Assembly (NCBI GenBank): GCA_025331565.1
Contig: JAFREQ010000030.1
Span: 1,488,001-1,552,000 of the forward strand
DNA from: Holacanthus passer
Taxonomy: Eukaryota; Chordata; Actinopteri; Pomacanthidae
Length of the DNA: 64,000 nucleotides
Direction of reading: 5' to 3'
The position numbers and the translations under genes were made by a program. Shown here piece by piece: positions 37,566 through 50,970 of the stretch. The notes beneath the pieces are model-generated. The model was given only the letters and a program-made list of their open reading frames with translations. It was not told the origin of the DNA and searched no databases. Position 1 is the first letter of the stretch. Every line of letters starts with the position of its first letter.

Positions 37566-39760
37566 TGCACAGCCCCTCCCCCGCTCTCTTTTCTTCTCTC
37601 ACCGTGGTGAATGGAATTGCATGGCTGTGCAGTTCAATCACTGTCAAGTGCAAAGAAAAGGGGTCTCTTGTGCAAAATTTCATGATTCACAATTGATTAA
37701 ATAGGGGTGTCATTTCATGGCTGAACAGGGAGGTGTGCGTTGAGGAGGGGGGTAAGGCTTTTTCATGCCGTTGTGAGATATGGCTCAGAAATCGCCTGAT
37801 GGGCTCCATTCAAAGCTGGAGATGTAAAGTTCTGGGCTTTATTCAGCAAGGAAAATAAGAGGCCGTTATAAGAGAGAGGAGGGGGTAAAGGGACGCAGTA
37901 GGAGGGCTGCCAGTATCTTCTCATGCCTTGTTAAAGGGCTTTCATGCCCTTGAGAGATACAGACCTAATATACTGTATGTAAGCCATATGATTTAGATTC
38001 CTGTTGTCATGTGGAAACTCCCAGGCTTCACCCAGCAGGGAGGCAGAGGAGGACTGAGGACAGGAAGTGGTTCTGAGAATAAAAGGAAAGAAGGTGGTTT
38101 TGAAGGAGTGAGTGGGCATGTGCAGTGTATCATTTCACTGTACTCTGCAAAAGGACATTGACTACAGTAGTAATGAGGTTAGAGAGAAATATTTCACTGT
38201 ATTGTGGGAACTGTATTGAGTTGCAAACCTCAGACTGTAACCAGTGAGGTTTCTTGATTGAAATCCTTTTATTCTAAAGTGGGAACTGTCTCTGACCCTG
38301 GTCAGAGGCAGCGTTGCAAAAAGACTCAGGTGGCCAGTTCAGACCACAGCCAGACACAAGATGAACCCACTTTACCCCACTAGGGTTCTAATGTTCATAA
38401 AGACAATCTAATGCATACCCACATATAGGAATCTATTATGATGTCGACTTATTTGGCTCATGCGGCTTTGGCTCAGGAACTAGAGCGGCCGTCCACGAAT
38501 TGGAAGGTTGGTGGTTGGATCCCCTGCAAGTCAAAATGTCATTGGGCAAGATACTGAACCCCAAATTGTTCCTGATGGCTGTTCCACTGGTTTGTGAATG
38601 TGAATGCATGGTGGTGGTGGCACTTTCCAATCAGCATCTATGAATGTGTGTGAATGGGTGAATGCTGGCTTGCTTTGTGAAAACGCTTTGAGTTGTCTAA
38701 TAATGCAGTCCATTTACCATCCATTCGTTTCTCTAAATCTGTGTATGTTGTGATGTAAACCCTTTCAAACATACACTTTGTTACAGGTTAAACTAAACAT
38801 TAAATATCAGATATGTACTGGAGGAGGAGTTGGAGTATAATTAGGAATTAGCTGCTAGTCAGTTTAGTGAGATAAAACTTTTGAATTTTATTATTAATTC
38901 CTTTATGTAGGGCTCCCAAAGTGAGAGGTTTTTAGAATGAAATCGTCTCCATAAGGACAATTATAATCTTTTATTTCTAGGAATGATAGCACCATAAATC
39001 TAATTTCTATAGCTGTGTCCATCATCACACCCTCATTCACTCATTCACTCCTCCCGACACAATAGACTCACAAGTTTAGAACACTTGAGAATCAGCATAA
39101 TTTTGCATCGTCGCTGACAGCTGTAGAGTTGCACAATTTTTGCGTCTGTAATTTGCACCGATTGCCCACGCCTGTCTTTACTGCCTGTAACTATTCCAGA
39201 TCAAAATGCAATCATGTACACAAGCAGACACATTTCTATTTCACCAATACATAATGGCTACATGTTGGCTTTCGCCAAGCAAACGTGTCATAATGTTGGA
39301 ATGGAAATGGAAATTCATGAACATCCTAAATGTGTATTCGCATGTGATGCATTAGCAAGAAGCTTTTTAGATACTCTTTGTTTTTTTCCATCATGTCAGA
39401 CACATGTATTGCATAGAGAAAATCTTGGTCGGCATAATTATGCAAATTGCACCTTCAGAGCTGATTTTTTACACTTCAGTCCAGTCTCGACTGTACATAA
39501 ACACTGAGGCACTCACGCCCTCAGATTCAACACCCTCCCTGGCTTCTGGCTCTGCTGCCGCCACAGCAGAGAAATCATATATTACTCCACACTCACACAC
39601 ACACACACACGGACACACACACAGGACCCAGGATAAATGTGACTAAACCAGTCTCACAAGCGAATAGTGTGTGTGTGGGTGTGTGTGAGTGTGCAGACCT
39701 GTGTGTGTACAGTATGGTGTGTGTATTCGAAACAGAGGACAAATGAGTCTGGGGATGCAG

Positions 39761-39806
<46 letters not shown>

Positions 39807-42800
39807 CCGTATGTGTGTGCTTAGTAATCCATCTATGTAAGCTGCTGGGATGCCGAGTAAAGATTTTTAAGGGGAGAAGGCGAACCAAACCTTGTGAGAC
39901 TCAGGCAGCCCGGCTTCACTTTTGCCACATGCTTTGGGGATTTTAGCTCTAACATTGTTCCCAGTGTGAATTTCCTTGTTGTTGGTACACACTCAGAATA
40001 AATCTTTGAGGTTATTTGAGGTCGCCTCTTAACTCTGTTTCTTCATAATCCAATTTCGAGGGAAAGTTCCAGAAGAGAATAATCTTAATATCAACACATT
40101 TAGGGTGGGTTTTTTTTTTATTTTATTTTCTCACTGTAGCGTTCAGTTCATTTCCACAACAGTGAGCAGATTCTAGATTAAATTATGCCCATTAAGTGAC
40201 TCATTTACATTTCAATCATTTATCTGATACTTTTGTGGAGAGTGACTTATCATAAGTACCATAAATGAACGCGCTTGGATTCCTAGATGCCCAAAACAAC
40301 CAAGAGTAAAGAATCTAATGGTCAAGAGTGCAAGCGTAGAATACTAATGTGTGAACATGTGACATGAAATATTAGTGGCCAGGAAGAACAAAAGATGCAG
40401 GAGGAAAGTAATTAAACATAGTGGCTATATTGAACATATAGTGTGGTGGCAATGAATCAACACTGGAGGCCAAAAACAGCTACGAACTATTTCTCAAACT
40501 GCCTTGGGAGGAGAGGAATTTCCCATAAATCTCTTTGTATTATCCTTATCCAAAGCTGTAGTGTATTGTATTTTATGACACTTTTGCATCCCTAAGCAAT
40601 AGTTCCTGTCAATGTTATTTTGGCTACCTTTTTGAGCAGACAACTTTCTTTTTTTTTTTTTTTTGGAAATATGCTTACTCAGTTGTTTGCTGAGAGCTAG
40701 ATGAGAAGATTGACACCACTCTCATGTCTTTCCATTAAATATGAAGCTACAGCCAGCTGCCAATTACTTTAGCTTGGCATAATGACTGGAAATGGAAAAG
40801 CAGCTAGATGCCAATCAAGATGTCCACACCCACACAGTCCTGACAAGAGGCCTGATCAGCTAAAATCATTCAAATGTACCTCTGTGGGTTTGCGATGAGC
40901 GTGCAGGGCCTTAAATGTTATATCTGTAGTATCCTAGGATGATTTGATCGGCACAGATGTGGGTTTCACGTATCAACAGGCCATCAAAGAACATCAGCGC
41001 TTTGAGTGGGCTCAGCATTATGTCCACACAAGAGGAGCTCTGGGGAAAAAACACTGCGAGAGATCAGAAAAGTATTGCAATATTGTAAGAGAGGAGAAGT
41101 ATATTTGAATTCCACTGTGGCCTTGTGGGAACTCCTCAGAGAATCCCCCCACAGTTCAGAAATTTCTTCATATGTATCTTTGTGGGGAGCTTTGCTGTAT
41201 TTAACAAGGTTAACTTTTTGAGGAAGAAGAACTATCTTTCTTCCTTGTGTCTGTGGCTACGAGTGCAGAGGTCTGGGTTTTTTTTTTGTCTCCTTCCCCA
41301 GTTGAAATCCATGCGTGCAAATATAGTCAGTGAAGCCGTGTAATTTCAGTACAAGAAACTCCATCAGAAAGAAGCGGAAATTCGACAGCAGTTTGTGAAT
41401 TCACCTCTGCCCTCTGGTCTTAGTGAACACCCACGAGTCTCAAACCCGGGGATCGTTGTCTCTGGAAGACTTTGATCTTTTTTTCAGTGGTTTCAACAAG
41501 TAGACAATTACGCTCATTTGTCCGTTTAAGGAGATTCCCAGAGGAGAGGCATTTTTTAATATTTCTGCTTCCATTTCAGATAATGCATCCTTTCTCCAGA
41601 CTCCATTTACCAAACCTAAAGCTGTTAAGCACTTTTCAGAGGTTCTCACTGTCTGTCTCCTCTAGGTATTTGTAACACATTTGCACACATACACACACAC
41701 AAAGACACACTCCCTTTTCACCACTTTCGCTCCGGGGCTTGTCGCAGGGCACACAACAAGAGGCTTCTGTGCATACCAAACCAAGACTGTTCATTCAGAG
41801 CTGCCGCTAATCGTGCATTTGCGTGCGTGCGCACACGTACACACTCGCGTTACATGTGACCAGCATTCCTCCAGTTTTAGCCGACGGGAGAGAAGGGGAT
41901 TGAGGGGCTTGACCAAAGGGAGAAAGAGAAAGGTAGATGGAAGACAATGAAAACCCTAGAAAGTCAACCCAAGCACAGCATCTCTTATGAAAACCATGTG
42001 ACTGAGGCATCAAAAAAATACCTCACCATGACTCATCTTTTGATTTCTTTACCCTCTTTCCAACTTGATTGTTCTTACTGTCAGGTAGCAGCACAGTATA
42101 GACCCTTTAAAACTCTTTACTCTAGGCTATTTGTTATTGAACTGAATTTGAAGCTCAGTCTACTTTGCTCCGCTTTGTGTGAGCGTTTGACACCTAAACC
42201 GTGAATCTAAGAAAGCAGAAAAGAGCAGCTGCTCTCGCCCCCAAACTCTACAGCTGATAAGCTACGATAAGTAAGACTTCTAAGAAGTCACTAAGCATTT
42301 AGGTCGTCCCGGATCTACTCTGGCTCACTTCTCCGCGAGGTGTCCTGAGGTGCTGGAGCAGCTGTGAACTAAGTCTGCCAGTGCATCACTCTCCCGTGTC
42401 ATGCCAGACACCACATCTTGCTCAGAGTGTCGCAGGGATTCAGTCCAGGTAATTAATCTGAGCTTGTTAGCCACATGGCAGGCAGGTCGTGGCAGAAGCT
42501 GGCCCGCGTGCTGCGGAGGCTCAACACCCACCTACTCACACATTGACAGAGTTCTGTTCCTCAATAAACCTGACTATATGTTCATATATGTGCTTTCATT
42601 GCTGTCCACACACCGGCTCGTGTTGACAGAGCACGGACTGCTGGCACACGCAGTAGCTTATCACAGCCCGGCCCCATAGGAATGATGTCTTTTAAAGGAA
42701 GCCAGCCGGGAGGGTGGGGTGAAACTGATATGTGCTGCTACCTTGCTCTCCCTCACATCTACCGCGGGACTGCAACAGTAAATGATGGCATTAGGGAGGA

Positions 42801-43216
42801 GGGGAGGGGGCGGAGCAGATGAACTGCTTTCCTTCCTAGAGCGAGGGATGATACGCGGGCCAGGGGAGGAGGTGGAGAAGGAGAGTGGTGAAGCTGGACA
42901 GGTGCTGAGAGAGAGATATGTGCTCTTTTTTTTTCCTCTGCTGCACAGGAGATTGGGGGGCGGGGATGGAGAGAAAGGGAGAGGAAGAAAGAGAGAAAAA
43001 GGACAGGTGAAATATTTCCCCCTGTGGCAGAGGAAATGGGGGAAAGTGGAAAGGACCAGCTCTGTATTGAGAAATGGACTAAACCATTCCCATAGGGGAT
43101 GCTGAAACTCTCAGCCCCACAGGCCTCCCTCTAAATGTACCTACCAGTGATGGATGATATTAACGTTTACCCCCGCTTCTTTTTCTTCACTCCTCAGCAG
43201 AGCTCAGGGAGGGCTC

Positions 43217-43262
<46 letters not shown>

Positions 43263-44747
43263 CGTGCACAGCCAGCACACCGCATGCCAGGCAATCCTGG
43301 CTTTTCCTCCCCGACACTCCCAGGGAGTAGAAAACACATCCCCTGTAACAATCGATAGCTACCCCCAGGTCCCAGCTCCATCTGCAGTCCAACACAGCTC
43401 CTATCTCCAACGGCCGCCACCACTATTAATTCTGTGCCCCACCGCTTCCTGCTTAGAGCCCGGCCCCCGAGATTAAAGTGCAACACAGCCACTGGAGTCC
43501 TTTGCTCACAGGAGGAGGAGGGAGGAGGGAGCGCAGTGTGAAGATTGTTTATCCAGAGGAATCTCCTCAGTGCCAGCTTACAAATACTACTCATTTCCAC
43601 TTCAGGGCCACATGGGGCTAACCTCGTCTCACTCTTATCCGTGTCAATTAATTTGCAACAAATCAACATCTTTTTGATGCTTTTTTTTTGCTTTTTTCCC
43701 CCCCAAAGAAAACAATTATAGACCGCTGGAATGTATTCAAAGAAGTAGTTTTAAAAACGGCAGTCTCGTGCTAAAATGATAAGGTTAATCAGCCAGTTGA
43801 TCTAAATGAATCTGTGAAAATGTATTAGCCGGGTAACCAGCAACGTTTTCAACTGACTGTCTTCAAATGTCGCAAGAAAGAAAATGCTAATTAGGCGTGT
43901 TTCCATTAACTGGTTTGAACTGAATAAGCTTGGTTTCACAAAGCGTAGTTGGATCAGAAGTTAGAGAGAGTAGTACAAGTAGAGGTTGAGAACCGGGAAC
44001 AACCACAGAAGAAGAAACAAAACCAGTTGCCTTGGTCATCTATGAGAGAAAAATGGGGATTTTTTTAAAAAAAACTGTGTTTCGTCATCTTCTTCTCTCA
44101 GAGCAGAAACAGCTGATGAGTCATGCAAGTTAAATGTTCGCTATGTCAGAACTTATTTGGAAAAAGGTTTCTATCGCCCATTAAGTGCAATTAAGTGGTT
44201 TTTGAGAAAGATGGAAACACACCTCAAGCAAGGGTCAAATTTTGGGGGGAAGTTGAGATGCTGTCATGTGAAATTGTGATGGTCGTGTTTTACAGATTGT
44301 GTTGTATTTAGACAATAAATATGTTGATTGATCAAAAAAATAGTCACCTGCTTCATTGATAATGAAGCTAATCATTAGTTGCAGTCTTACATCCTTTCTT
44401 TGCTTTTTACAGTCCAGACAGTGGTGCCTCACTGTGCAAAAAGGAGCTTAGCATACCTTTGCAAAGATTTTTTATATTTTGAGTAATTTGAATTCAGTGA
44501 TAAGAGAATATGTTTCATCTGTTAATATTTGGTATCTATCTGCTGTGAGCAAGAGATATTTGTTCCCTAAAGTTGGGCTGAGGGACAATCAGGCGCTGTT
44601 TTGAGCGTTTACTCACTCGGGTGTTTTTCCAATTTAACTGCGTCCCTCATCTTCTAATGTCTCCCGCAGTGGGACTCGGAGCGGGAGTATCCATCTCTCC
44701 AGGGCAAACACATGCTGCCTCTGCTTTACTTGCTCTCTCCCTCCCTT

Positions 44748-44785
<38 letters not shown>

Positions 44786-47700
44786 GTGAACACTTTTAGA
44801 AAAAAAAATCCACAAGAAGCATGGCTGTACACACATAATTGTGAATGCACACAGACTCATTTTACCTCTGCAAACATCCAGTGACTTGCACTGCATGGAT
44901 TAGCTCCCTAAAGCATTCCCTTTGAAACTCGGCAAGTAGGGATTTCTTTTTAGGTGATCACTGGCCTAAGCAGCTGTTACACGCAGGATTAGCAGGTTCT
45001 GCCATTCAGACAACATGGTCTGTTTAAACTGGCAGGGGGAAGAAAGTAGAGAGAGACAAGAAGTGGAGGGGAGAGGTTATGACAGGCAGGAGCAGAGATG
45101 AAGTTGAGAATAAGCGGGGGGGGGGCGAAAGACGTGAAATGGGGAACACGTGACGAGAGAAGATGTGGAATCGGGATGTGTGAAGAGAAGTGTGAAGAGA
45201 AGCAGAGGGAAAAAAGCAAAGAGTCGAGAGAAGTCAGAGATGCATGGAGAGGATAGGATAGGGGAGGAGAGGAGAAGCTGAAGCTTAAAGGTATCCAGTG
45301 TTGTGAGAATCAGACCTCTGCCAAGGAAGGAGCTTAAAAGGAGCTGACAATGAGAATATTGTTCCTCCTCTGTTTTTCATCCAGTTTGTTGTTTCTTGTT
45401 TCACTTCTATAAGATCACCCCCCTCTCCTGTCTCTCCAAATGTGAAAGTGTGTCATCCAGCCACCTTTGTAATTGTGCCGGTACAAGGTGTTTGTGGAGA
45501 GGGAAGGTTGATGGGCTGATAACATGGCTGGCTTTAGGCGTGGAGAGACATTTCCATGCTGAGCAGCCCGCTCACAATAGCATCTCACTTTGCCTCCCTT
45601 GTGTCTCTCACCTCTCCTGCTTCCATTCTGTCTTACATACCTCACATCGCACTTAGCATTAGCCCCTCCACACCCTCCTTCCTCCCCTCCGTTCTGTCTT
45701 GTAAATGGAGAAACACACCAGGGATCCCTGTTGTTATGAGCTCTATCTTTCCTCAGCCGCTGTTTTTCCGTTCCGTTCCCTCTCGCTTTTTGCCCTCCGC
45801 CTCTTCTCTTGTGTGTCTAGCAAGGTGTGCAACAGTGGTGTGGCAGCTTTCTTAGTTTTCCATTTGATGCATCGCGGCACATTTCGCTGGAACAAGCCAG
45901 CGCTTCCTGGGAGCAGAACTCATGCCTCGTGTCAGCGCTCCTTTGCCCTGCACTCCCCACTTTCACTCATTATCCTTTTTCCTCTTTCTGCTCTCCCCTG
46001 TGCCCCTCCTTCACTTTCAGCCTATTCTGCTGGAAAGATAGGGAAATTGTACATTCAGACATTCACACACACACACACTATCTCACACATGCAGACGAAC
46101 AGCGCTGACAAGTGCAGCCTTTCCAGTCACACACCACACCACTACAATTTCTTCCACATTCTCATGTGGCTCGACTGAAAAAGGAATTGTGCACATGCAT
46201 GCACACACACGCATAAACACAAACACCCACACAATCTTACAGTCATATTCTGGCCCTTTATCCCCTCTTGGTAATCTGTTTACGGAGCGCTGGGCCCATT
46301 TGAGGGAGAATTTAATTGAAACCGGGGCTAATCTGATGATGGCACGGAGCGGCGGAGCCCTCAGCCCTGCATCACCTCCAGTTAGGTTGCACCTTGTTGT
46401 CCTCACACTCAATACCTTGCTACTTCATTTCATGCCTCACGGTTCAATGCAGCGCTGCCCACTCATACATGCCACATTGATTGTTAATCCGACATTTGAT
46501 ATGCACCACGCTCGCTCCCTTCTGATCTTGTTTTTCTTGTTTGTGTCCTCCCCCCTCCTCTTTACTCCCCATCATTTACCCAACGCTTCCCTTGTCTTTC
46601 TCTTCCTGTTCCCTCTCTCTTCCTCCAGGATGGATATTACTCCCACCGGCCGAAGGAGAAAAGCAGAGTGGACAGCAACAATGAGAACTCTGTGCCCAAA
46701 GACTTTGAGAACATAGACAATAGTAACTTTGGCGCACGCTCGCAGCCACACCGGCAGTCTGTGGGGGCCACCAGCAGCAAGCAGCAGCGGGAGCACCTGC
46801 AGGAGAAGGCCCACGCCCAGCAGCAGGCCTGGCGGGACAACTCCCCGAGTCTGGGTCGCAGCTCCAACGAAGTGCTGCCTGTAGGCCACCAGGCGCTGGC
46901 GTTCAGTAACAATGCCTCCTACACGGGTGGTCAGGGCGTCGCGGGAGTGTCGCGGCAGCACTACCGTGCCTCACAGGCCCAGCAGGCCCAGCCGCAGCAC
47001 AGGCATCAGCACCCCCACAGGAGGCAGGCGACTGCAGCGCCGCTGGAGGTGACCTACGACCAGCCACCCAAGTGCGAGATCAGTGGGAAGGAAGCCATTT
47101 CGGCTCTATCCAGAGCCAAGAGCAAGGAGTGCCGGCAGCAGATCGCTGAGGTGTACTGCAGACACAAGGAAGGGCAGTTAATGCCTGAGAAGGTCACCCG
47201 CTACTGCCCCATCGAGGGTGAGTAATTAATCACTGTAATTATTTGATTGATTATTTGATTTTAGTTAATACAGTTGGTTATGTCTTTGAAGTTAGCGCAG
47301 TCACTTTGTATTCTGCACAAAAACTGTCTCGCCAAATGGGTCGATATCTATCAAGCTTCCCAGCGTGAGGACATCTGATTGGTTGCAAATGCTTGTGTTA
47401 TGAAATGTCACATAGATACTTTAAAGCCCCTGAAAACTGGTTTCAAATCTTGGAGTATTTCTCTATGACATTTCCTTTTCATGACTATATAAGCAACAGT
47501 TACTCTTTATTGAAAGAATAACAGTCAAAAATTAAACCAGTCAGCTTCATCAGGTCTGTGTGGATTTGGATCAGATTTGATTAGCAATGCAGGAAACATG
47601 AGTAAACAAACTGCCATCACATTTTGATTCAAACCAGAAATACAGAAATCTCTGATGTTTATTTACAATGTTGCTCATAGTAAGAATATGGTTGAGGAAA

Positions 47701-50700
47701 TAGGCCTTTTTGGTTCAGTCAACAAAACAATTGTTAATGACTGATTTAGCTCAATGGACACCGGGTTAGAGGTTCTGTTCATGCTAATGCCGAACACTGT
47801 ATATATGCGCTCATGGCGGTGTAAGATATATGCAGATAAATAAATCTTCTAAGTGCAACATTTATATGAAAGCAGTGAAAGTAGATGAAGCAGGGGAACT
47901 CCTTACTGCAGTGCTCCTTAAACAATTGTTCACCTCAGATCACTTCAAAAATAGATTAAAAATCAGGAGATCGATACCCCTATATAGATTTTCACTTGAG
48001 TTGATTAATCTAGTAGTACAAGACGCAAAAACCTCCTGGAAATAATGCTGACGGGTTGTCGGTGTCTTTCCTCATATAGTTTGACATTTAATTTTTTTTT
48101 CTCAAATGATTTCCTCCTACTCTCTGCTGTACAAGCCTTTCTTTCACAGCAAAGGAGAAAAATAATATCCGCAAAGCTGAGTACAAAGAGTGTAGTCTGA
48201 CCAGTCGGGCTTTAGTACATGTTAAAATGTTTCCTGTTCTTGTAATTGCAATTCTCGTCAAAGGCAAGAAATGTCTTTTTTGGCTGATGTGTAATTGGTG
48301 AAGTAAATTGTTGGAGAAAATGAGGATGCTGCTTGTATCCTCTCCAAATTGGTTTCCAATTTTCATTTGTTTTGTCAAGCTGGCCATAGAACACAGGCTC
48401 TCCTTTCTCTTTCTCTAACAGACGCTCGCAAACACACACACTGGCTTTTTTTTTCTCTCCCAGAATTTATGGACATCTGCAGTCTGGTTGTGGCTTCTGT
48501 AAACATAATCTGTTGCGGCTGCTGCCGTCGGTGTGCAGCGAGCATCAGCAAGTGAACATCTCACACACACACACACACACACACGCATGCATTTACGCTC
48601 ATGGGAGTGGACCGAATGCAGCGTGGACAGCAGGGGAGGAGGAGAAAGCTATTATACATCCTGCCTGCTTCTAGTCAGATACCTTTCTGGCCCTCGCTCA
48701 TGTTATTGGAACTGGAGGAGGCACCGTGACTTAGCAACTTTTGTGCATTCCCCTTCCCAGGAGCAGGAGTATCGTTTGTCTGCGCCTAAGCTCCTGTCAT
48801 CTCGCACAGCAACTCGCCGTCCCACTCAAACTGACAGTTTGATCAAAGGAGACAAAGAAATTGAAAAGGGCTTTCCCCTGGTGGCTGGGCTGTAACAACA
48901 CGACAGCTAAATTAAATCACTTTTCTTTCTTACTCTCTGCCTGCCTGCCTGCTGCCTGCCAAAGTGTTATCTCTCTCTCTTTCTCCTCCCTCCTCTGTTT
49001 CCCATCCCAATTCAAGTCCTAACCTCGTTAGCAGAAAATTGTCCAATTTGATTTGATCAGTATTCTGTCCTTGAGGCCTTGGCTAGATTAGCAATTGTGT
49101 TAGCTGTGCTATTAGCATCATTGAATACAGGAGGAACATGTTCAGTCTCTTTGCCTCCCATATGCTAACTTGGCTAATAATGATATGACTGGGCGGCGTC
49201 GCTCCAGCGGAGGTGCTAACTCTGAGTCTCTGACCTTGTACCAGTGTAGCTTTAACCTAGAGGCCTTGTACTGAAAAGGATGTGTGTATAAATCATATTT
49301 AAAGCTGCTATAATGAATTTTATAACAAAAAAAATGGATCAAATGACTATGTGTAATTTGAATGTAATGACACCCAGCTCTTTGTAGCTTCTTTTAGCTC
49401 ATTGCAAAATCATCAACATGAAGAACCAGAGAGACCCACAGTTTTAGATGTATCCATGTGCGAGTTCCTTTACGGTATCTAGCCACCTTCGATAGACAAT
49501 GTCGGTCTATGCTTTCTAATTCCCTGGGCTCCAGCTATAACTTCATGTAGCATGATTTCAGCAGCAAAGATTTCATTCATTCACTGTTTATTCGCATCTG
49601 GATGAAAAACTTCTTAGTTAGTTTTCAGTGGAGGGGTTTTTCTTTCAGCATCTCCTGTAAATGTTGATAATGTTAGTCTAAAATGACATTTTTTAATTGA
49701 GTATTTTATCATTTATATTATATAAAACAATTGTAGATTTTGCTTTTCATTAATACATTTAGTCTTTGGTCTACATTCAGTCAGTTAAATGTCAAGAAGC
49801 AGACTCGTGCATGCATATACGTCTAAAACGTTGAGTCTGGAATTGCTGCGTCTACAAGATCGCCTCAGTTTTCTGGCCCTCAACTTAACTGTCAGAGCTC
49901 TGATAACATCATTTTAGGTTGCACTGTCAGCAGCTCTGATGTGATACCTGCTTTGCACCAAACAGCCGACAGATTTAGTGACTGTTGGTAAACCCAGTTG
50001 ATCACTAAGCAGATAAAGAGCCAGATCTATCACTCACTGTTTTTAGCTGCTTGTAGCTGGTTCTGAGTTAATGTTATTGTTGCTTTGTGTTTGCCGGATG
50101 TGTAAAATAGGCTCCTGTTTGCTCACTTACACAAGTTCACTATATCGGCTTCAAAGGTGATAATATGTAAGTGTTGTGTTCAGTGTTTGCTCTGCCCCCG
50201 AGAGGCCAAAATAATCAGTTATTACAGGTGTGAGGAAAAGGAGATGACATTTCTTATCGTATTCGTTTAAATCAAACCCACGGGTACGATTTATACGTCT
50301 GCAATCCCGGCTTTGCGGATGGTTTTTGAGGAGCAGACGCCATCCCCAAGACATTTTCAAATGCAATTTGATACAAGCACTTTGGGGTATAGCTCGGTTC
50401 TTGTTCTAACCTCTCGTACGAGCAGTTAAGATGGAGGGTGGGTAAGAGCCCGAAGTTACACAAGATGATGAAGGAAGAGAGTGGGGTGATAGCAGATGAG
50501 GGAGAGGCAGTTTAAAAGATTGATGGCGATGGGAAGCATGATGAAGAGTGATGAGTTCAAGAGGAGGCCTTCTGGTTTTTTTTTTCTTTTCCGAACAGGC
50601 CTGTGGTGTCTTCAGGTGCAGAACCTGTTTAAAATATACTAAACATGAAGCTCCTCTGCAGATAAACACGCATGCTCGACAAAACTGACAGTGTACATTT

Positions 50701-50707
50701 TTAAGGT

Positions 50708-50759
<52 letters not shown>

Positions 50760-50936
50760 CATTAGTTCAGCCAGCTAGCATAGCACACACTCTCAAAGCG
50801 CTTTGTGAAGCAACCGGCCAATTATCCGTGTGCAAAGCAAACCAGTGAACCTTCTTAGCTGGCCACCAATTACCGTTCAATCTGATACGGCCCACAGCAG
50901 ATTTCCCCCCTGAGCTGTCACACACACACACAGAGG

Positions 50937-50970
<34 letters not shown>

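Larger units (their letters stand above)
33671..38465 (+). other. xylt1 intron 1, fifth part
   Basis: No accepted exon. It holds family B copy 3 (35520), CA tracts at 37343 and 37539, and an exon-like 54-base stretch at 36443-36496 treated separately. Otherwise it is plain AT-rich sequence. Confidence 0.45.
38736..43893 (+). other. xylt1 intron 1, sixth part
   Basis: No accepted exon. Repeats include TG at 39764 and 43219 and a fish repeat at 40663. The region around 40195-40275 ('catttatctgatacttttgt' and onward) looks like a worn SINE fragment. A CAG/GTAATT donor-like site at 42444 has no in-frame acceptor. Confidence 0.45.

Noticed and set aside
42401..42460. CAG/GTAATT donor with an upstream acceptor, possible exon 2
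   Set aside because: The enclosed lengths (41, 23 or 13 bases) are not multiples of three, and the products are unlike XYLT1.
43187..43669. 160-codon minus-strand open frame
   Set aside because: Half of it is the (TG)21 repeat read as His-Thr, and the rest has no recognisable domain.
45705..46178. 157-codon plus-strand open frame before exon 3
   Set aside because: It is a CT-rich intron sequence with Ser, Leu, Phe and His bias, and no start or splice evidence.
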